Shown: positions 34,401-42,064, numbered from the stretch's first letter. The stretch: DNA of 48,248 nt from a candidate division LCP-89 bacterium B3_LCP (GCA_005223185.1 NJBN01000016.1:1-48248); one strand, 5' to 3'. Notes: a model not told the origin generated them from the letters alone. Program-made: numbers and translations.

Positions 34401-35319
34401 GGCGCAGAAAGCTTACGAAAGTGGTTTGGATATCTCAAAAGAGGTTGACGATATGCGTGCGGTCGGCGTTACCTTAGGTCAAATGGGTTCTCTGGCGCTA
34501 AATCGTGGTAACCTGGCTGAAGCAGTAAAACAACTCACTGAAGCGCTGCAGACGTTCCGTTCGCTGGGTGAACCGAAGTCGGAAGCCGCTGTCTGGCATC
34601 AGTTGGGGATGGTGGCCGGCAAGGCTGAAAATTGGGAGGAAGCGGAACGATGCTACCGGGAAAGTTTGAAACTTGAAGAGAAATTAAATAACCCTGAAGG
34701 TATAGCTATAACTTGCAACCAATTAGCTAATGTGGCCCAGAGTGCCGGACGATTCAATGATGCCGAACGCTGGTTTTTGCGAGCTTTAGACGGATTTGAG
34801 AAAACTGAGCAGTTCAATAATATCTCACGTGTCTTATCCAATCTAGCTAATCTTTGTCTGTCACTGAGCCGCCTGGATGAGGCTGAGGATTACGCCATGC
34901 GGGCTCTGGAGATAGATGAGCATATAGACGATCCTTCTACTGAAATATGGAAAAATTATTCAATAATAGCAGAAATTACTGAGAAACGCGGTGAAACGCA
35001 GGAAGCTGCTAAATGGAGGCGCAAAGAGAAGGAGAGCTACGCCGCGTATGCGGGATCTGCGCATGAGATAGAGCAATTTCAGCCTCTCATCAATGCCGTA
35101 GTCCAGGCAGTAAAGGGCGATGAGAAGGTACGTGCCTTCGTGGAGAGCGAATATCCTAAGATGCAAGCAGGTGATCCAGAATGGCAACTAAGCGCTGAGG
35201 CCATACGGCGCATTATCGCCGGCGAGCGGGGTGTAGAGGTTTTAACGGAGGGAATGGGTAGAAAGCAAGCCCTCATAATCAGTACTATTTTGGCACTGTT
35301 GCAAGAGAGGCAGGAGTAG
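31447..35319 (+). CDS. CHAT protease fused to NB-ARC STAND ATPase and TPR sensor
   Basis: 1290 residues, no signal peptide. N-terminal CHAT domain (about 90-385) with H238 (VHFDGHGVYN) and C284 (MVLSACQSAKQ), both intact. Central NB-ARC-type ATPase (about 425-760): Walker A GFGGIGKTALA with K458, Walker B LIILDNFE with D532, RILITTRD sensor and GGHPLSL motif (GxP). A winged-helix region follows. C-terminal TPR array (about 900-1190) of eight or so repeats, and a helical tail. This is the design of a bacterial NLR-like protein: the repeats sense a trigger, the ATPase assembles, and the protease is switched on. Related proteins are linked to phage defence or regulated cell death, but the trigger and target here are unknown. 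It is a single-gene unit with its own 177-base leader. Confidence 0.9.
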   Translation: MMNPLKKTELMELSIRFTSDEKKEDSPIEVSFFQPQNGTYSKSEIFDPPLDDEHLAELRWYLEEFSNWFTLTDYERAERLKAQLEDWGRDLLRSVTKGHEAIRIWQQFVDDKEKNKLLTIDATDPRVLRLPWELLADEQGHIFTDGVSIRRRLQKVARTVLKPLDLPVRVLIVVSRPNEKDVGFFDPRADSKPLLDAVDTLGDMAQVEFLYPPTLRALTDRLRDTHAPRVHVVHFDGHGVYNVGKGLGYLLFEDDEHKKDLIDASQLGTLLTNCGVPLMVLSACQSAKQEEANPYASVAARLIRAGVGSVLAMNYSVLVTAATKFVEAFYGSLVKGLSVGQSVDEGRYALHSDERRYTITRHTEDGDLVEETVKLRDWHLPALYQQATDPVVFKSRKGAKRSEPKPKPLALTDHRVAGGLPKEPLHGFHGRAQELHKIQRALAERNVVVLHGFGGIGKTALAAEAGRWFYRTGRFPGGAAFVSFEHGGSLQQLCSWVGQAVSNDPNFAIGEGDPVERVADVLKENPALIILDNFESVLGKDPMMPPDELEEILDAVWKWAETDTSEARDKSSVITPPRTRILITTRDTNFNDSRFSPSKECAHIELGGLIQSEALNLAAAVLNSKSIDRAEIDLQELIYLMDLLGGHPLSLYLTLPHLHDYSPAELTAQFEELLPDFIEGEARDRNESLTLSLEFSLNRMGEETRAALPNLAVFQGAAFEEEILQITQIDPELWKTARAEMEQASLVSVESLPGINPPFLRFHPTLIPYLSSRLPSEHRSELEERYWKRYYALSNYLYQTDTQNPHMARTMAWQEMPNLLCALDLAVAARDDEASVNFATCIEFFLNAFGRWRERDRMMERVATTFNTKEADILTQAEFMLLSQQGETLWQQGRALEAEKIFRNLLKRLETNTAYDSAYDHARTLWSLGRCFTSQGKPGEATDWHKRALQEFKLLSESNEDVKNALGTIYCDLGNNLTIMGKYDEAQKAYESGLDISKEVDDMRAVGVTLGQMGSLALNRGNLAEAVKQLTEALQTFRSLGEPKSEAAVWHQLGMVAGKAENWEEAERCYRESLKLEEKLNNPEGIAITCNQLANVAQSAGRFNDAERWFLRALDGFEKTEQFNNISRVLSNLANLCLSLSRLDEAEDYAMRALEIDEHIDDPSTEIWKNYSIIAEITEKRGETQEAAKWRRKEKESYAAYAGSAHEIEQFQPLINAVVQAVKGDEKVRAFVESEYPKMQAGDPEWQLSAEAIRRIIAGERGVEVLTEGMGRKQALIISTILALLQERQE

Positions 35320-35477
35320 GAATAGGAATATAACTGTGGCAGAAGTTGCCCTGAGCCAGCCGGGCGTGCCATTACAATAGTAAAATCGCATATAAGTGAA
35401 AAACATCTTGATAATTACTATAAAATTTACTATATTATAATACCGAACCTCACCAGTGCGATATGCTGAATTCATAG

Positions 35478-35498
35478 GGAGTATATAGGGAGTATATG
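35478..35498 (+). promoter_or_regulatory. Duplicated ribosome-binding segment
   Basis: AGGGAGTATAT occurs twice in tandem (12-base period) just before the ATGATG start of the beta-lactamase-fold gene. The second GGGAG is six bases from the ATG at 35499, which favours that start over 35496. The duplication may affect translation efficiency. Confidence 0.45.
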
Positions 35499-37397
35499 AT
35501 GAATAGCAAATGCTCATGGATTTTTTCAATAGCGCTCAGCCTTCTGCTTTGTATGAATGTTTCCGCTTCAGACCGCTCCACCCAGCGCAGTGAGCTCCCC
35601 ATCACTCATCTACCTGCTAATGAAATGCTGACGCAGTTCACCGACATGGATTCATCGGCGTTGGCGTCTTATATCGTTGATTACATGGAGGATCATCACA
35701 TTCCTGGCTTATCGTGCGCGGTTGTGAAGGACGGTGAGGTCATCTGGAACGGAGCGTATGGAAATGCCTACTTCAACCCCTGGATACCTACTGCAGACAG
35801 CACCCTGTTTATGCTGGCTTCGATCTCCAAGACTATAACCGGAACCGCTCTAATGCAGTTGTGGGAAGGGGGCGCTTTCCAACTGGATGATCCGGTTAAT
35901 GATTACCTCCCCTTTGCTGTCATTCATCCGCGATATCCCGACACGGATATCACGTTCAAGATGCTGTTGACCCACACCTCGGGGATAGAGGACAACTGGG
36001 ATTATATGCCCTACTACCCGGGTGATTCTCCTATTCCATTAGGTGAATATCTGGAGAATTACTTAGTGGAAGGAGGCGCCTATTACAATCAGTGGTGGAA
36101 TTACAGTTTCTGGCGTCCCGGTACAGCTTACAGTTACAGCAACGTAGCTGTAGCTTTGGTAGGCTATTTAGTGGAAGTTATTTCAGGGACGGCTTTCGAT
36201 CAGTACTGCGAAGGTAACATTTTTCCTCAACTGGAAATGGATGAAACCGCCTGGTTTCTGGCTGATCTGGACACCATGCAGGTGGCCCAGCCAAACTATT
36301 GGAACGGCAATAGTTACATTCCCTACGTGCATTTCGGTTACAGCGACTATCCTTCAGGGCAACTTCGCACGAGCGCGCTGGAGCTGCTCAACTTCCTGAC
36401 TTCTTATCTGCAGATGGGACAGTGGGGAGGATACACCATCCTGGACAGTGCCACAGTGGCACAGATGCTATCACCTCAGATTCCTCAGATCGATCCTTCG
36501 CAGGGATTAATCTGGTACAAAAGCTACGTCGGGGGCAGAGAACTTTGGGGGCACGGAGGAGGCGATGTGGGTGTAACCACGGAAATGTATCATTGTCCCG
36601 ATCAGAACAGCGGGGTGGTGATTTTAACCAACGGGGAATCTTACTTCTTTGAGATCCTCGACGCCCTCTTCGATTATGCAGAGCTGTATGATGCTGGCCT
36701 CTTGGTGGATATGATACCAGACAATCCTCCGATTATCATCCCTTCCGGCGGTGGGGATTTTACCTACGACATTACCATAACTAATAGTGATATAAACAGC
36801 ATCACCTTCGATTTGTGGATAGATGCACTGCTGCCGAATGGTAATGTGTTTGGTCCGATAATCCTGCGGAACGGCATTACGCTTTCATCTGGAAGTTATA
36901 TCAACAGGAATAATATAATGCAAACGGTTCCCGCCAGCGCTCCAGCAGGTGAATACAGTTACCGGGCGCACGTGGGTGAATACCCCGGCGTGGTGATCAC
37001 ATCAGATAGCTTCACCTTTACGAAACTGAGCGATGGAGACGGTGCAATCGCTGAATCCAAATGGCAGCTAAGCGGATGGGATGAAGGAGAGATTGCGAAC
37101 TTCTCGGCCGTAGATGATTGGGTTCTGGTTTCAGCCTATCCGAATCCGTTCAATCCTCGGGCAGTGATCAGTTTCTCCCTGCCAGTTTCGAGTATGGTGA
37201 AATTTGATGTTTTCGATATATCTGGCTCTCGCGTAGGGGTCGCCTGCCCCTTCGGGGACCTTGCCTCGACCCGTCAATACCCCCCCGGCACCCACCAGAT
37301 CACCTTCGATGGCTCTGGTCTGCCATCAGGTATATACATCTATCAACTGACTACAGGGGAATCAACTACGGTTGGCAAGATGGTGTTAATGAAGTGA
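35499..37397 (+). CDS. Secreted beta-lactamase-fold serine hydrolase with type IX sorting domain
   Basis: 632 residues from ATG 35499 (ATG 35496 would add one). Signal peptide about 1-24. Residues about 50-400 are a class C beta-lactamase/esterase domain with all three motifs (numbered from 35496): S109-x2-K112 (SISK), Y214-S215-N216, and H353-x-G (GHGGGDVG). Such secreted relatives are usually D-amino-acid peptidases or esterases, not drug-resistance enzymes. A beta-sandwich (about 405-510) follows, and the sorting domain (about 550-633), in which a GC-rich insert adds about seven residues between SRV and THQITFDGSG. It should act at the cell surface. Confidence 0.88.
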   Translation: MNSKCSWIFSIALSLLLCMNVSASDRSTQRSELPITHLPANEMLTQFTDMDSSALASYIVDYMEDHHIPGLSCAVVKDGEVIWNGAYGNAYFNPWIPTADSTLFMLASISKTITGTALMQLWEGGAFQLDDPVNDYLPFAVIHPRYPDTDITFKMLLTHTSGIEDNWDYMPYYPGDSPIPLGEYLENYLVEGGAYYNQWWNYSFWRPGTAYSYSNVAVALVGYLVEVISGTAFDQYCEGNIFPQLEMDETAWFLADLDTMQVAQPNYWNGNSYIPYVHFGYSDYPSGQLRTSALELLNFLTSYLQMGQWGGYTILDSATVAQMLSPQIPQIDPSQGLIWYKSYVGGRELWGHGGGDVGVTTEMYHCPDQNSGVVILTNGESYFFEILDALFDYAELYDAGLLVDMIPDNPPIIIPSGGGDFTYDITITNSDINSITFDLWIDALLPNGNVFGPIILRNGITLSSGSYINRNNIMQTVPASAPAGEYSYRAHVGEYPGVVITSDSFTFTKLSDGDGAIAESKWQLSGWDEGEIANFSAVDDWVLVSAYPNPFNPRAVISFSLPVSSMVKFDVFDISGSRVGVACPFGDLASTRQYPPGTHQITFDGSGLPSGIYIYQLTTGESTTVGKMVLMK

Positions 37398-37444
37398 TTG
37401 TCGGAACCGCTGATTCACGCAGATTGCGCGGATAAGTAGCTACA

Positions 37445-37520
37445 CTGGATTCCCGCGTTCGCGGGAATGACACTGGCAGAGCGGCAGCTACTGTCATTCC
37501 GCACTTGATGCGGAATCCAG
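37445..37520. repeat. Two REP-like palindromes (GGATTCC...GGAATGAC type)
   Basis: The first has arms ATTCCCGC and GCGGGAAT; the second, in reverse orientation, has ATTCCGC and GCGGAAT around CACTTGAT. This is a widespread class of dispersed bacterial palindromes. A degenerate member lies at 38973-39010. Confidence 0.75.
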
Positions 37521-37592
37521 TAACAGAACTTCATAGAATATACACTAGACTCCAGCTTACACGGGAGTGACAGCATGAATAGTAAATGACTC

Positions 37593-37696
37593 AGCCCCCT
37601 TCAGGGGGCTTTCTTTACTTATCCGTAGGCCGGTGCTTCAGCGCCGGACCAATGGGTGCCCCATAGCTCTGCTGTGGGAAGGCCAAGCATATAAAA
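37593..37696 (+). repeat. Three-hairpin interspersed repeat, copy A
   Basis: About 104 bases, over 90 percent identical to 39091-39193. Hairpin 1: AGCCCCC-TTCA-GGGGGCT followed by a T-rich tract. Hairpin 2: CCGGTGC-TTCA-GCGCCGG. Hairpin 3: CCCATAG-CTCTG-CTGTGGG. Copy A has U in stem 3 where copy B has C; both still pair with G. Confidence 0.85.
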
Positions 37697-37735
37697 GCGT
37701 CATTCTGGCTCCGTCCAGAATCTGACGCTTTTTCC
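37695..37735 (-). terminator. Terminator of the 343-residue cargo gene (possibly bidirectional)
   Basis: Long stem with outer arms AGCGTCA/TGACGCT and inner arms TTCTGG/CCAGAA. T-rich tracts follow in both directions (TTTTAT on the minus strand, TTTTT on the plus). It lies about 20 bases after the stop of the minus-strand gene. Confidence 0.8.
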
Positions 37736-37753
37736 GTTCAAAATCTCAACCCA

Positions 37754-38785
37754 CTACTTCATCAAAACGAGCTTCTGAACCTGCTGCTGGTTGCCAGCGG
37801 TCAAACGGGCAAAGTAGATACCACCGGCAAGGTTTTCAGCAGAAAAAGTGCTGTGGTAAACGCCCGGCGTCAACCAGCCGTCGTGCTGGCAGGCTACCTC
37901 GCGCCCCTGCAGGTCGATAATGGATAGGACAGCACGTCCCGCTTGCGGCATAGTGAAGCTTAAGATTGTCTGCGGGTTGAAGGGATTCGGGTAAGCTGGC
38001 AGCAGTAAATAGGTTACTGGAGGCAGGATGGTATCGGGTTGTTTCTCCACGGCTGTGAGATCGACTATCCTGTTGAAGTAACCCACACCGAAATAGGGTT
38101 CAAGTTCGTTGGCAGCGGACAGCATCATAGCTACAGCGCCATAGGTTGGTGCAATCCAAGCCCAGTTCCAGTAGGTTGTGGTGTCGTAAGGCACGCCTTG
38201 GAGTGAATTGATTTTCCAGATATGACCCTTTCTGCGGAGCACTTGGTATGTGTTGTTACCGTCAATTAAGGTCCCCCAGGCATCGATAATGTTACGAGTG
38301 GAATCATACAGCGTGGTATCACCACCCTGTGAATACTCATAAACCGCATCCCATTCATCCAGATAGTTTAGGGGGAATTCCACTATTGGCTTGGAATTAT
38401 CATAAATATAAGTGCCAGATTCTGAGCCGCTACCTCTTATCCAATAGGCGGTTTCGTTCATTTCATGGTAGATGTAGGTGTCCTGGTCGAGCTGAGTGGA
38501 TGTTGTTACCTGATTCGCCGTAGGGAAACTGCCGAAATAGGGCGTCGAAGATGGTTCATGCCATTCCTGCAGGTAAGCGATGGGAGTCTCCATGAAGGTG
38601 TAAACCCAGGTTTGATTGGCTCCGGACAAGCCCTGGTTAACAGGTATCATAGCACCAGAAGAATGGAGTTCAGCCGTCGATCCTGGTGGTCGCTGAAAAT
38701 CGTCTGCTGTCAGAGTAATCTGCGCCAGAACGGACAAGGGTAGAAGAAAACACAATCCTATAGAAATTGTAGAGATGATCCGCAT
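37754..38785 (-). CDS. Secreted protein of unknown function with type IX sorting domain
   Basis: 343 residues. Signal peptide MRIISTISIGLCFLLPLSVLAQ with cleavage after LA. Residues about 25-250 are beta-rich and aromatic (for example YWIRGSGSESGTYIYD) and match no domain I recognise. The sorting domain covers about 265-343 (YPNPFNPQTILSFTMP, IIDLQGREVA, GGIYFARL, QKLVLMK) and is more divergent than the copies at the left of the window, so it is an older family member. A GGAGGAG ribosome site precedes the ATG. It should be exported to the surface. Confidence 0.8.
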   Translation of the reverse strand: MRIISTISIGLCFLLPLSVLAQITLTADDFQRPPGSTAELHSSGAMIPVNQGLSGANQTWVYTFMETPIAYLQEWHEPSSTPYFGSFPTANQVTTSTQLDQDTYIYHEMNETAYWIRGSGSESGTYIYDNSKPIVEFPLNYLDEWDAVYEYSQGGDTTLYDSTRNIIDAWGTLIDGNNTYQVLRRKGHIWKINSLQGVPYDTTTYWNWAWIAPTYGAVAMMLSAANELEPYFGVGYFNRIVDLTAVEKQPDTILPPVTYLLLPAYPNPFNPQTILSFTMPQAGRAVLSIIDLQGREVACQHDGWLTPGVYHSTFSAENLAGGIYFARLTAGNQQQVQKLVLMK

Positions 38786-39018
38786 TTCTCCTCCTTTTAG
38801 ATTATTTAAGTCGGGAGACGAATTCTGAGATTGGTGTAAAGGTCAGCTATATCACTGTTATTCGCTTTACAATTTACATGAATACAATCAGCGTGTCAAG
38901 GGTTATTGCACTTTTTCAGTAAATATACATGATGGGGTTGGGGGCGACCCCGACTACGGACAAATTAAGTGTGTCATTCCGGAAAAACTTTAGTTCTATC
39001 CGGAATCCAGTGAATAAA

Positions 39019-39063
39019 CAAAAAGCGTCAGGTCACATCCGCCTTCGGCGACCAAGACCTGAC
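39019..39063 (-). terminator. Terminator-like hairpin read from the minus strand
   Basis: Arms GCGTCAGGTC and GACCTGACGC, with an inner GCCTTCGGC hairpin; in the minus direction a TTTTTG tract follows. It may end transcripts of the membrane protein gene 39246-39890. Confidence 0.6.
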
Positions 39064-39090
39064 GCAACATGTCAATTGTACCATCCGTCT

Positions 39091-39193
39091 AGCCCCCTTC
39101 AGGGGGCTTTTTTACTTATCCGTAGGCCGGTGCTTCAGCGCCGGACTAATGGGTGCCCCACAGCTCTGCTGTGGGAAGGCTAAGCACATAAAA
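39091..39193 (+). repeat. Three-hairpin interspersed repeat, copy B
   Basis: Same three stems as copy A. Stem 1 is followed by six T. Stem 3 is perfect here (CCCACAG-CTCTG-CTGTGGG). No plus-strand gene precedes it, so the terminator-like first hairpin does not serve a neighbouring gene. Confidence 0.85.
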
Positions 39194-39205
39194 TTCCTAA
39201 TTATT

Positions 39206-39228
39206 CGGGTCGATTTTATATCGACCCG
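39206..39228 (-). terminator. Hairpin after the membrane protein gene
   Basis: Perfect arms CGGGTCGAT and ATCGACCCG with loop TTTAT, 18 bases after the stop of the minus-strand gene. The T tract that follows is weak, so termination is possible but unproven. Confidence 0.5.
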
Positions 39229-39245
39229 CTTGTTCGTTCTATCTT

Positions 39246-39890
39246 CTAGACAGCCTTGAGCTCCCGATAAAAACTAACGAAAAAGTAGAGTTTCAGAAAG
39301 AATCCTACAGCAGCCACTGGCAGCATGATCGTGGTGACACTTCCAGGAAGATCTGAAAACCAGCGGATGTTGTCTGTAGCGACAAAGCAGCCTATGATGT
39401 AGGTACTGATACCGGCAGAAATTGACGATCCGATGACTGCGGCCAGGGCGGGTCTCTGCAGCTTGTCTAGATTAGTACGAATCGTCTCTTTGTAGAAAGT
39501 AACGAAAAACACCAGGATGACGATTGAACTGACCCAGGGAATCAGCGTTTCAACGGTCCTGAGTACAGGACTTTTTGCTATGAACACAATGGTATACCAA
39601 TGGAACACCACCGCTAGACCCTTCATCATCACCAGCACCATAGCAACGGACACCACCACAGCCCAGATTGAAGCTCTCCTCAAGGAAACCTGATCATCCC
39701 TGACGTAATCCCGCAGTAGTAGCACGAAGAACAGGAGAATAACCAGACTTGCCAGGAAGGATAAGGAACCGGTGATTTGCGCTGCAGTCAGGTTTCTGAA
39801 AAGGTTCGGGTACAGGGTGCCCAGAACCCTGATCGAGAAGAGATAACACAGGCTGATTATAGTCAGCATGGTGGCTTTTTTCAGGTTCAT
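39246..39890 (-). CDS. Integral membrane protein of unknown function, about six helices
   Basis: 214 residues from the ATG at 39890, chosen because AGAGG lies seven to eight bases upstream; ATGs at 39911 and 39974 are in frame but lack ribosome sites and the upper one lies inside a structured repeat. Six hydrophobic helices alternate with short charged loops (for example LLFFVLLLRDYVRDD and IVILVFFVTFYKETIR). The two halves look alike (FLASLVILLFFVLLLRD and VSSIVILVFFVTFYKE), which suggests internal duplication. No known family or catalytic motif is recognised. Confidence 0.7.
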   Translation of the reverse strand: MNLKKATMLTIISLCYLFSIRVLGTLYPNLFRNLTAAQITGSLSFLASLVILLFFVLLLRDYVRDDQVSLRRASIWAVVVSVAMVLVMMKGLAVVFHWYTIVFIAKSPVLRTVETLIPWVSSIVILVFFVTFYKETIRTNLDKLQRPALAAVIGSSISAGISTYIIGCFVATDNIRWFSDLPGSVTTIMLPVAAVGFFLKLYFFVSFYRELKAV

Positions 39891-39911
39891 GATAGTGCCT
39901 CTTGATGACAT

Positions 39912-40005
39912 AAATGTGCCGTCGTACGCCCTCGTGCGACGGAAAAACAAGGGTTTGGTTGGCAGACCACTCAAGGGTCTTTACGGACGAGGGCGTCTGC
40001 CAACA
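39912..40005. repeat. Highly structured GC-rich element
   Basis: Two nested inverted repeats: ACGCCCTCGT (39926-39935) with ACGAGGGCGT (39987-39996), and TTGGCAGAC (39959-39967) with GTCTGCCAA (39995-40003). A small GTCG/CGAC hairpin lies in the left half. It fills the space between two minus-strand genes and could be a mobile palindrome or an RNA structure. Confidence 0.6.
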
Positions 40006-40016
40006 TAGCTATGCTC

Positions 40017-41060
40017 CTATTTCACCTTTCCCGATCCCAACATAATCGCCAACCACCGCGTGTCATCATGGCTGTCTAATGCAATCTTCACCGTCATGGA
40101 TAGGGGCACCGAGAGGAGCATTCCCACAGGTCCCAACACCCATCCCCAGAAGACCAGTGATAGGAATACCACCAAAGTGGACAGTCCCAACCCCTTGCCC
40201 ATAACCCGCGGTTCGATCAGCGTGCCCGCGATGAGGTTTACTCCTAAATAGCCCGCCGCCGTCAGCAGGGTAACACCGATCCCTCCCGAAATCAACGCCA
40301 GCAGAACCGCCGGAATTGCCGCCAGTATCGATCCGATATTGGGTACGTAATTCAACAGAAATGCCAGCAGTCCCCAGAGGAGCGCGTAATCAACGCCCAA
40401 GATGGACAGCCATATAGTAATGGCAGCACCGGTGCCGAAGCTGATGACCGTTTTGATCGCCATGTAGCGCTTGATATTGTCTATGACGGCGTTCATCTGA
40501 CCCAACGATGCTTTAGAATCTTTGGAAGCAGCTTCCAATTTAGCGGGAAAACCGGATGCCTCCGCCAGGATGAATATTATAAGCAGCGCTATTAAGAACG
40601 TGTAGCTGAGGACGCCCCCAAGACCGCTCAAGAAACTTCCCACAAATCCCATAGCCATACCGGGATCGAAGGAATCCATCACCGCCTGATCGGGGAAATC
40701 AAAGCCGATTCTTTCCAACCAGGTGATCATAACGCCAGCCTTGGCTTTCAATAGAGCCTGGTATTCCGGCAGCGAACTGGAGAAATCACTCAGTGATGAT
40801 CCTATCAAGGCAGCTACCAGAAAACCTATCACCAACACGCAGAGGATGACCAGTAACAGCGCAAGGGGACGCGGGACTCTCTTCTTTCGCAGCCACAGGA
40901 ACGGTGCTAAGCAGTTTATAGCGATGAACACAGCCAGTAAAAAAGGCACTATTATGGAACTCGCTGCCTTCATACCAGCGACGACTATCACAAACGCCGC
41001 AGCGTTCACCAAGAATCTTCCGGTCCTTGGTTGCAAGGAAGTCTTATCCAGATTTGTCAT
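40017..41060 (-). CDS. AI-2E family transporter (PerM/TqsA-like)
   Basis: 347 residues, eight predicted helices in the AI-2E exporter family layout: an N-terminal pair (IIVPFLLAVFIAINCLAPF), a long cytoplasmic or periplasmic loop (about 85-145), and the conserved block AIPAVLLALISGGIG, GTLIEPRVMGKGLGL and GPVGMLLSVPL. Family members were named for autoinducer-2 export but many act as sodium/proton or small-solute transporters, so substrate is open. The gene is alone on its strand with structured repeats on both sides. Confidence 0.9.
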   Translation of the reverse strand: MTNLDKTSLQPRTGRFLVNAAAFVIVVAGMKAASSIIVPFLLAVFIAINCLAPFLWLRKKRVPRPLALLLVILCVLVIGFLVAALIGSSLSDFSSSLPEYQALLKAKAGVMITWLERIGFDFPDQAVMDSFDPGMAMGFVGSFLSGLGGVLSYTFLIALLIIFILAEASGFPAKLEAASKDSKASLGQMNAVIDNIKRYMAIKTVISFGTGAAITIWLSILGVDYALLWGLLAFLLNYVPNIGSILAAIPAVLLALISGGIGVTLLTAAGYLGVNLIAGTLIEPRVMGKGLGLSTLVVFLSLVFWGWVLGPVGMLLSVPLSMTVKIALDSHDDTRWLAIMLGSGKVK

Positions 41061-41138
41061 TACGCGATATCCGGGTTGTTATTGTGGTATTACCCTGAGT
41101 TTCGTGAAAATTATCGAATTATTTCCACAAATGCAACG

Positions 41139-41169
41139 AAAAAAAGCAGGCTTCTTGAGAAACCTGCTT
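41139..41169 (-). terminator. Intrinsic terminator, minus strand
   Basis: Arms AAGCAGG and CCTGCTT, followed in the minus direction by seven T. The nearest minus-strand gene upstream is the VOC gene, about 315 bases away, with the palindrome group between. Confidence 0.75.
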
Positions 41170-41231
41170 TATCCTCTTATGTGCTCCTATGAGGAAAGTT
41201 GTGCTATTGGACATTTATTGATTATCTTAAC

Positions 41232-41450
41232 AGGTAGCGCGGGGGCTTGTGGCGAAGCCATGCCTATGGTGCCCCCGTTTTTCCGTCATTGCCCCGTAGG
41301 GGTTCCTTCGGAACGAGGAATCCCCTCCGAGCGGGATGACGAAGTAATCTCATCCCGTGGTCGGGGTTGCCTGCGCCTATGGTGTCCCCGACATGAGACT
41401 CTTCGCTTCGCTCTCCATAGGAGTCCTTCGGACAGAGTGACACTTTTAGG
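41232..41450. repeat. Group of GC-rich palindromic elements
   Basis: Contains CGGGGGC...GCCCCCG followed by TTTTT (41240-41285), a GTCAT...ATGAC stem enclosing GGGGTTCC/GGAATCCCC (about 41284-41342), and GTCGGGG...CCCCGAC (about 41362-41392). The first and third share GCCTATGGTG in their loops, which suggests one family. A related GTAGGGGT block is inserted in the hydrolase gene near 37233. Confidence 0.65.
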
Positions 41451-41485
41451 ACAGCCCCCTGTTTCTCTCGAGCGTTTTTTAACTG

Positions 41486-41848
41486 CTATGCAGCCTTCTC
41501 ATCCCCTTCCCACAATCCGAAGGCGTTGTTTTCGCTATCCAGGCAGATGATAAACCAGCCCATACCCGGCACCGGCGTCTTCTCCATGACGATGCGCCCA
41601 CCCAAATCCTGCACCTTCTTGGCGTAGGATTCGACGCTGTCCACGTCGATGTAGTTGACGGGCGTCTGTTCGGGAGCCTGGCGCTTCATCATTCCACCGT
41701 TTAGGGCTTTACCTTCCGGGCCGGTCATAATCCCGTAATAATCCATATCGGGATAGTGCTTAATTTCCCAGCCAAAGAGATCTTCATAGAATTTCTTGGC
41801 TCGTTGCGGATCATCTGCAGGGATTTCAAAATGACAAACTGTCGGCAT
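41486..41848 (-). CDS. VOC (glyoxalase/bleomycin-resistance fold) family protein
   Basis: 120 residues, one VOC module of two beta-alpha-beta-beta-beta units: HFEIPADDPQRAKKFYEDLFGW at the start, NGGMMKRQ, YIDVDSVESYAKKVQDLGG and GMGWFIICLDSENNAFGLWE at the end. One metal site of up to three ligands is possible (H6 and the final E). Substrate is unknown; members range from dioxygenases to binding proteins. AAGGAG lies seven bases before the ATG. Confidence 0.9.
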   Translation of the reverse strand: MPTVCHFEIPADDPQRAKKFYEDLFGWEIKHYPDMDYYGIMTGPEGKALNGGMMKRQAPEQTPVNYIDVDSVESYAKKVQDLGGRIVMEKTPVPGMGWFIICLDSENNAFGLWEGDEKAA

Positions 41849-42008
41849 GTTGCACTCCTTATAGTTTTAACTCTGTTGACTAATTATCTGAACGATTGTA
41901 CACTAATATACAAATGTTCATAGCAAAAGTCAAGAGGTTTTTTAGATTTTTTTGTTTTAATTAATTACGGGATGGAGTGGTGGGTGTTGGAGAATACCTG
42001 ATAATACA

Positions 42009-42038
42009 TTTATAGGCGGTCTATGTGCCGCCTATAAA
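42009..42038 (-). terminator. Strong hairpin after the small charged protein gene
   Basis: Perfect 11-base arms (TTTATAGGCGG and CCGCCTATAAA) around an eight-base loop, 27 bases after the stop at 42065. No long T tract follows, so it may protect the transcript end or terminate weakly. Confidence 0.65.
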
Positions 42039-42064
42039 TCTTCTTTACATAACGATTGAGAGTT

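Larger units (their letters stand above)
37398..37753. other. Intergenic region rich in palindromes, between convergent genes
   Basis: It contains, in order, two palindromic elements of the CTGGATTCCCGC...GCGGGAATGAC type (37445-37472 and 37493-37520), a decayed third (about 37550-37572), the first copy of the three-hairpin repeat (37593-37696), and the terminator of the minus-strand gene (37695-37735). No gene is seen. Confidence 0.75.
38786..39245. other. Intergenic region with repeats
   Basis: From left to right: the leader of the minus-strand cargo gene, a degenerate GTCATTCCGG...CCGGAATCCAG palindrome (38973-39010), a terminator-like hairpin (39019-39063), the three-hairpin repeat copy B (39091-39193), and a small hairpin (39206-39228). 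No gene is seen. Confidence 0.7.
41061..41485. other. Intergenic region with terminator and GC-rich palindromes
   Basis: Holds a minus-strand terminator (41139-41169) and a 220-base group of GC-rich hairpins (41232-41450). No gene is seen. Confidence 0.7.

Noticed and set aside
35499-37397. Beta-lactam resistance gene
   Set aside because: The fold and motifs fit secreted class C-like esterases or peptidases with a type IX tail; nothing points to antibiotic hydrolysis.
40723-41550. 275-codon plus-strand frame over the AI-2E transporter and palindromes
   Set aside because: It crosses a conserved gene on the other strand and GC-rich repeats; its cysteine- and arginine-rich product looks artefactual.
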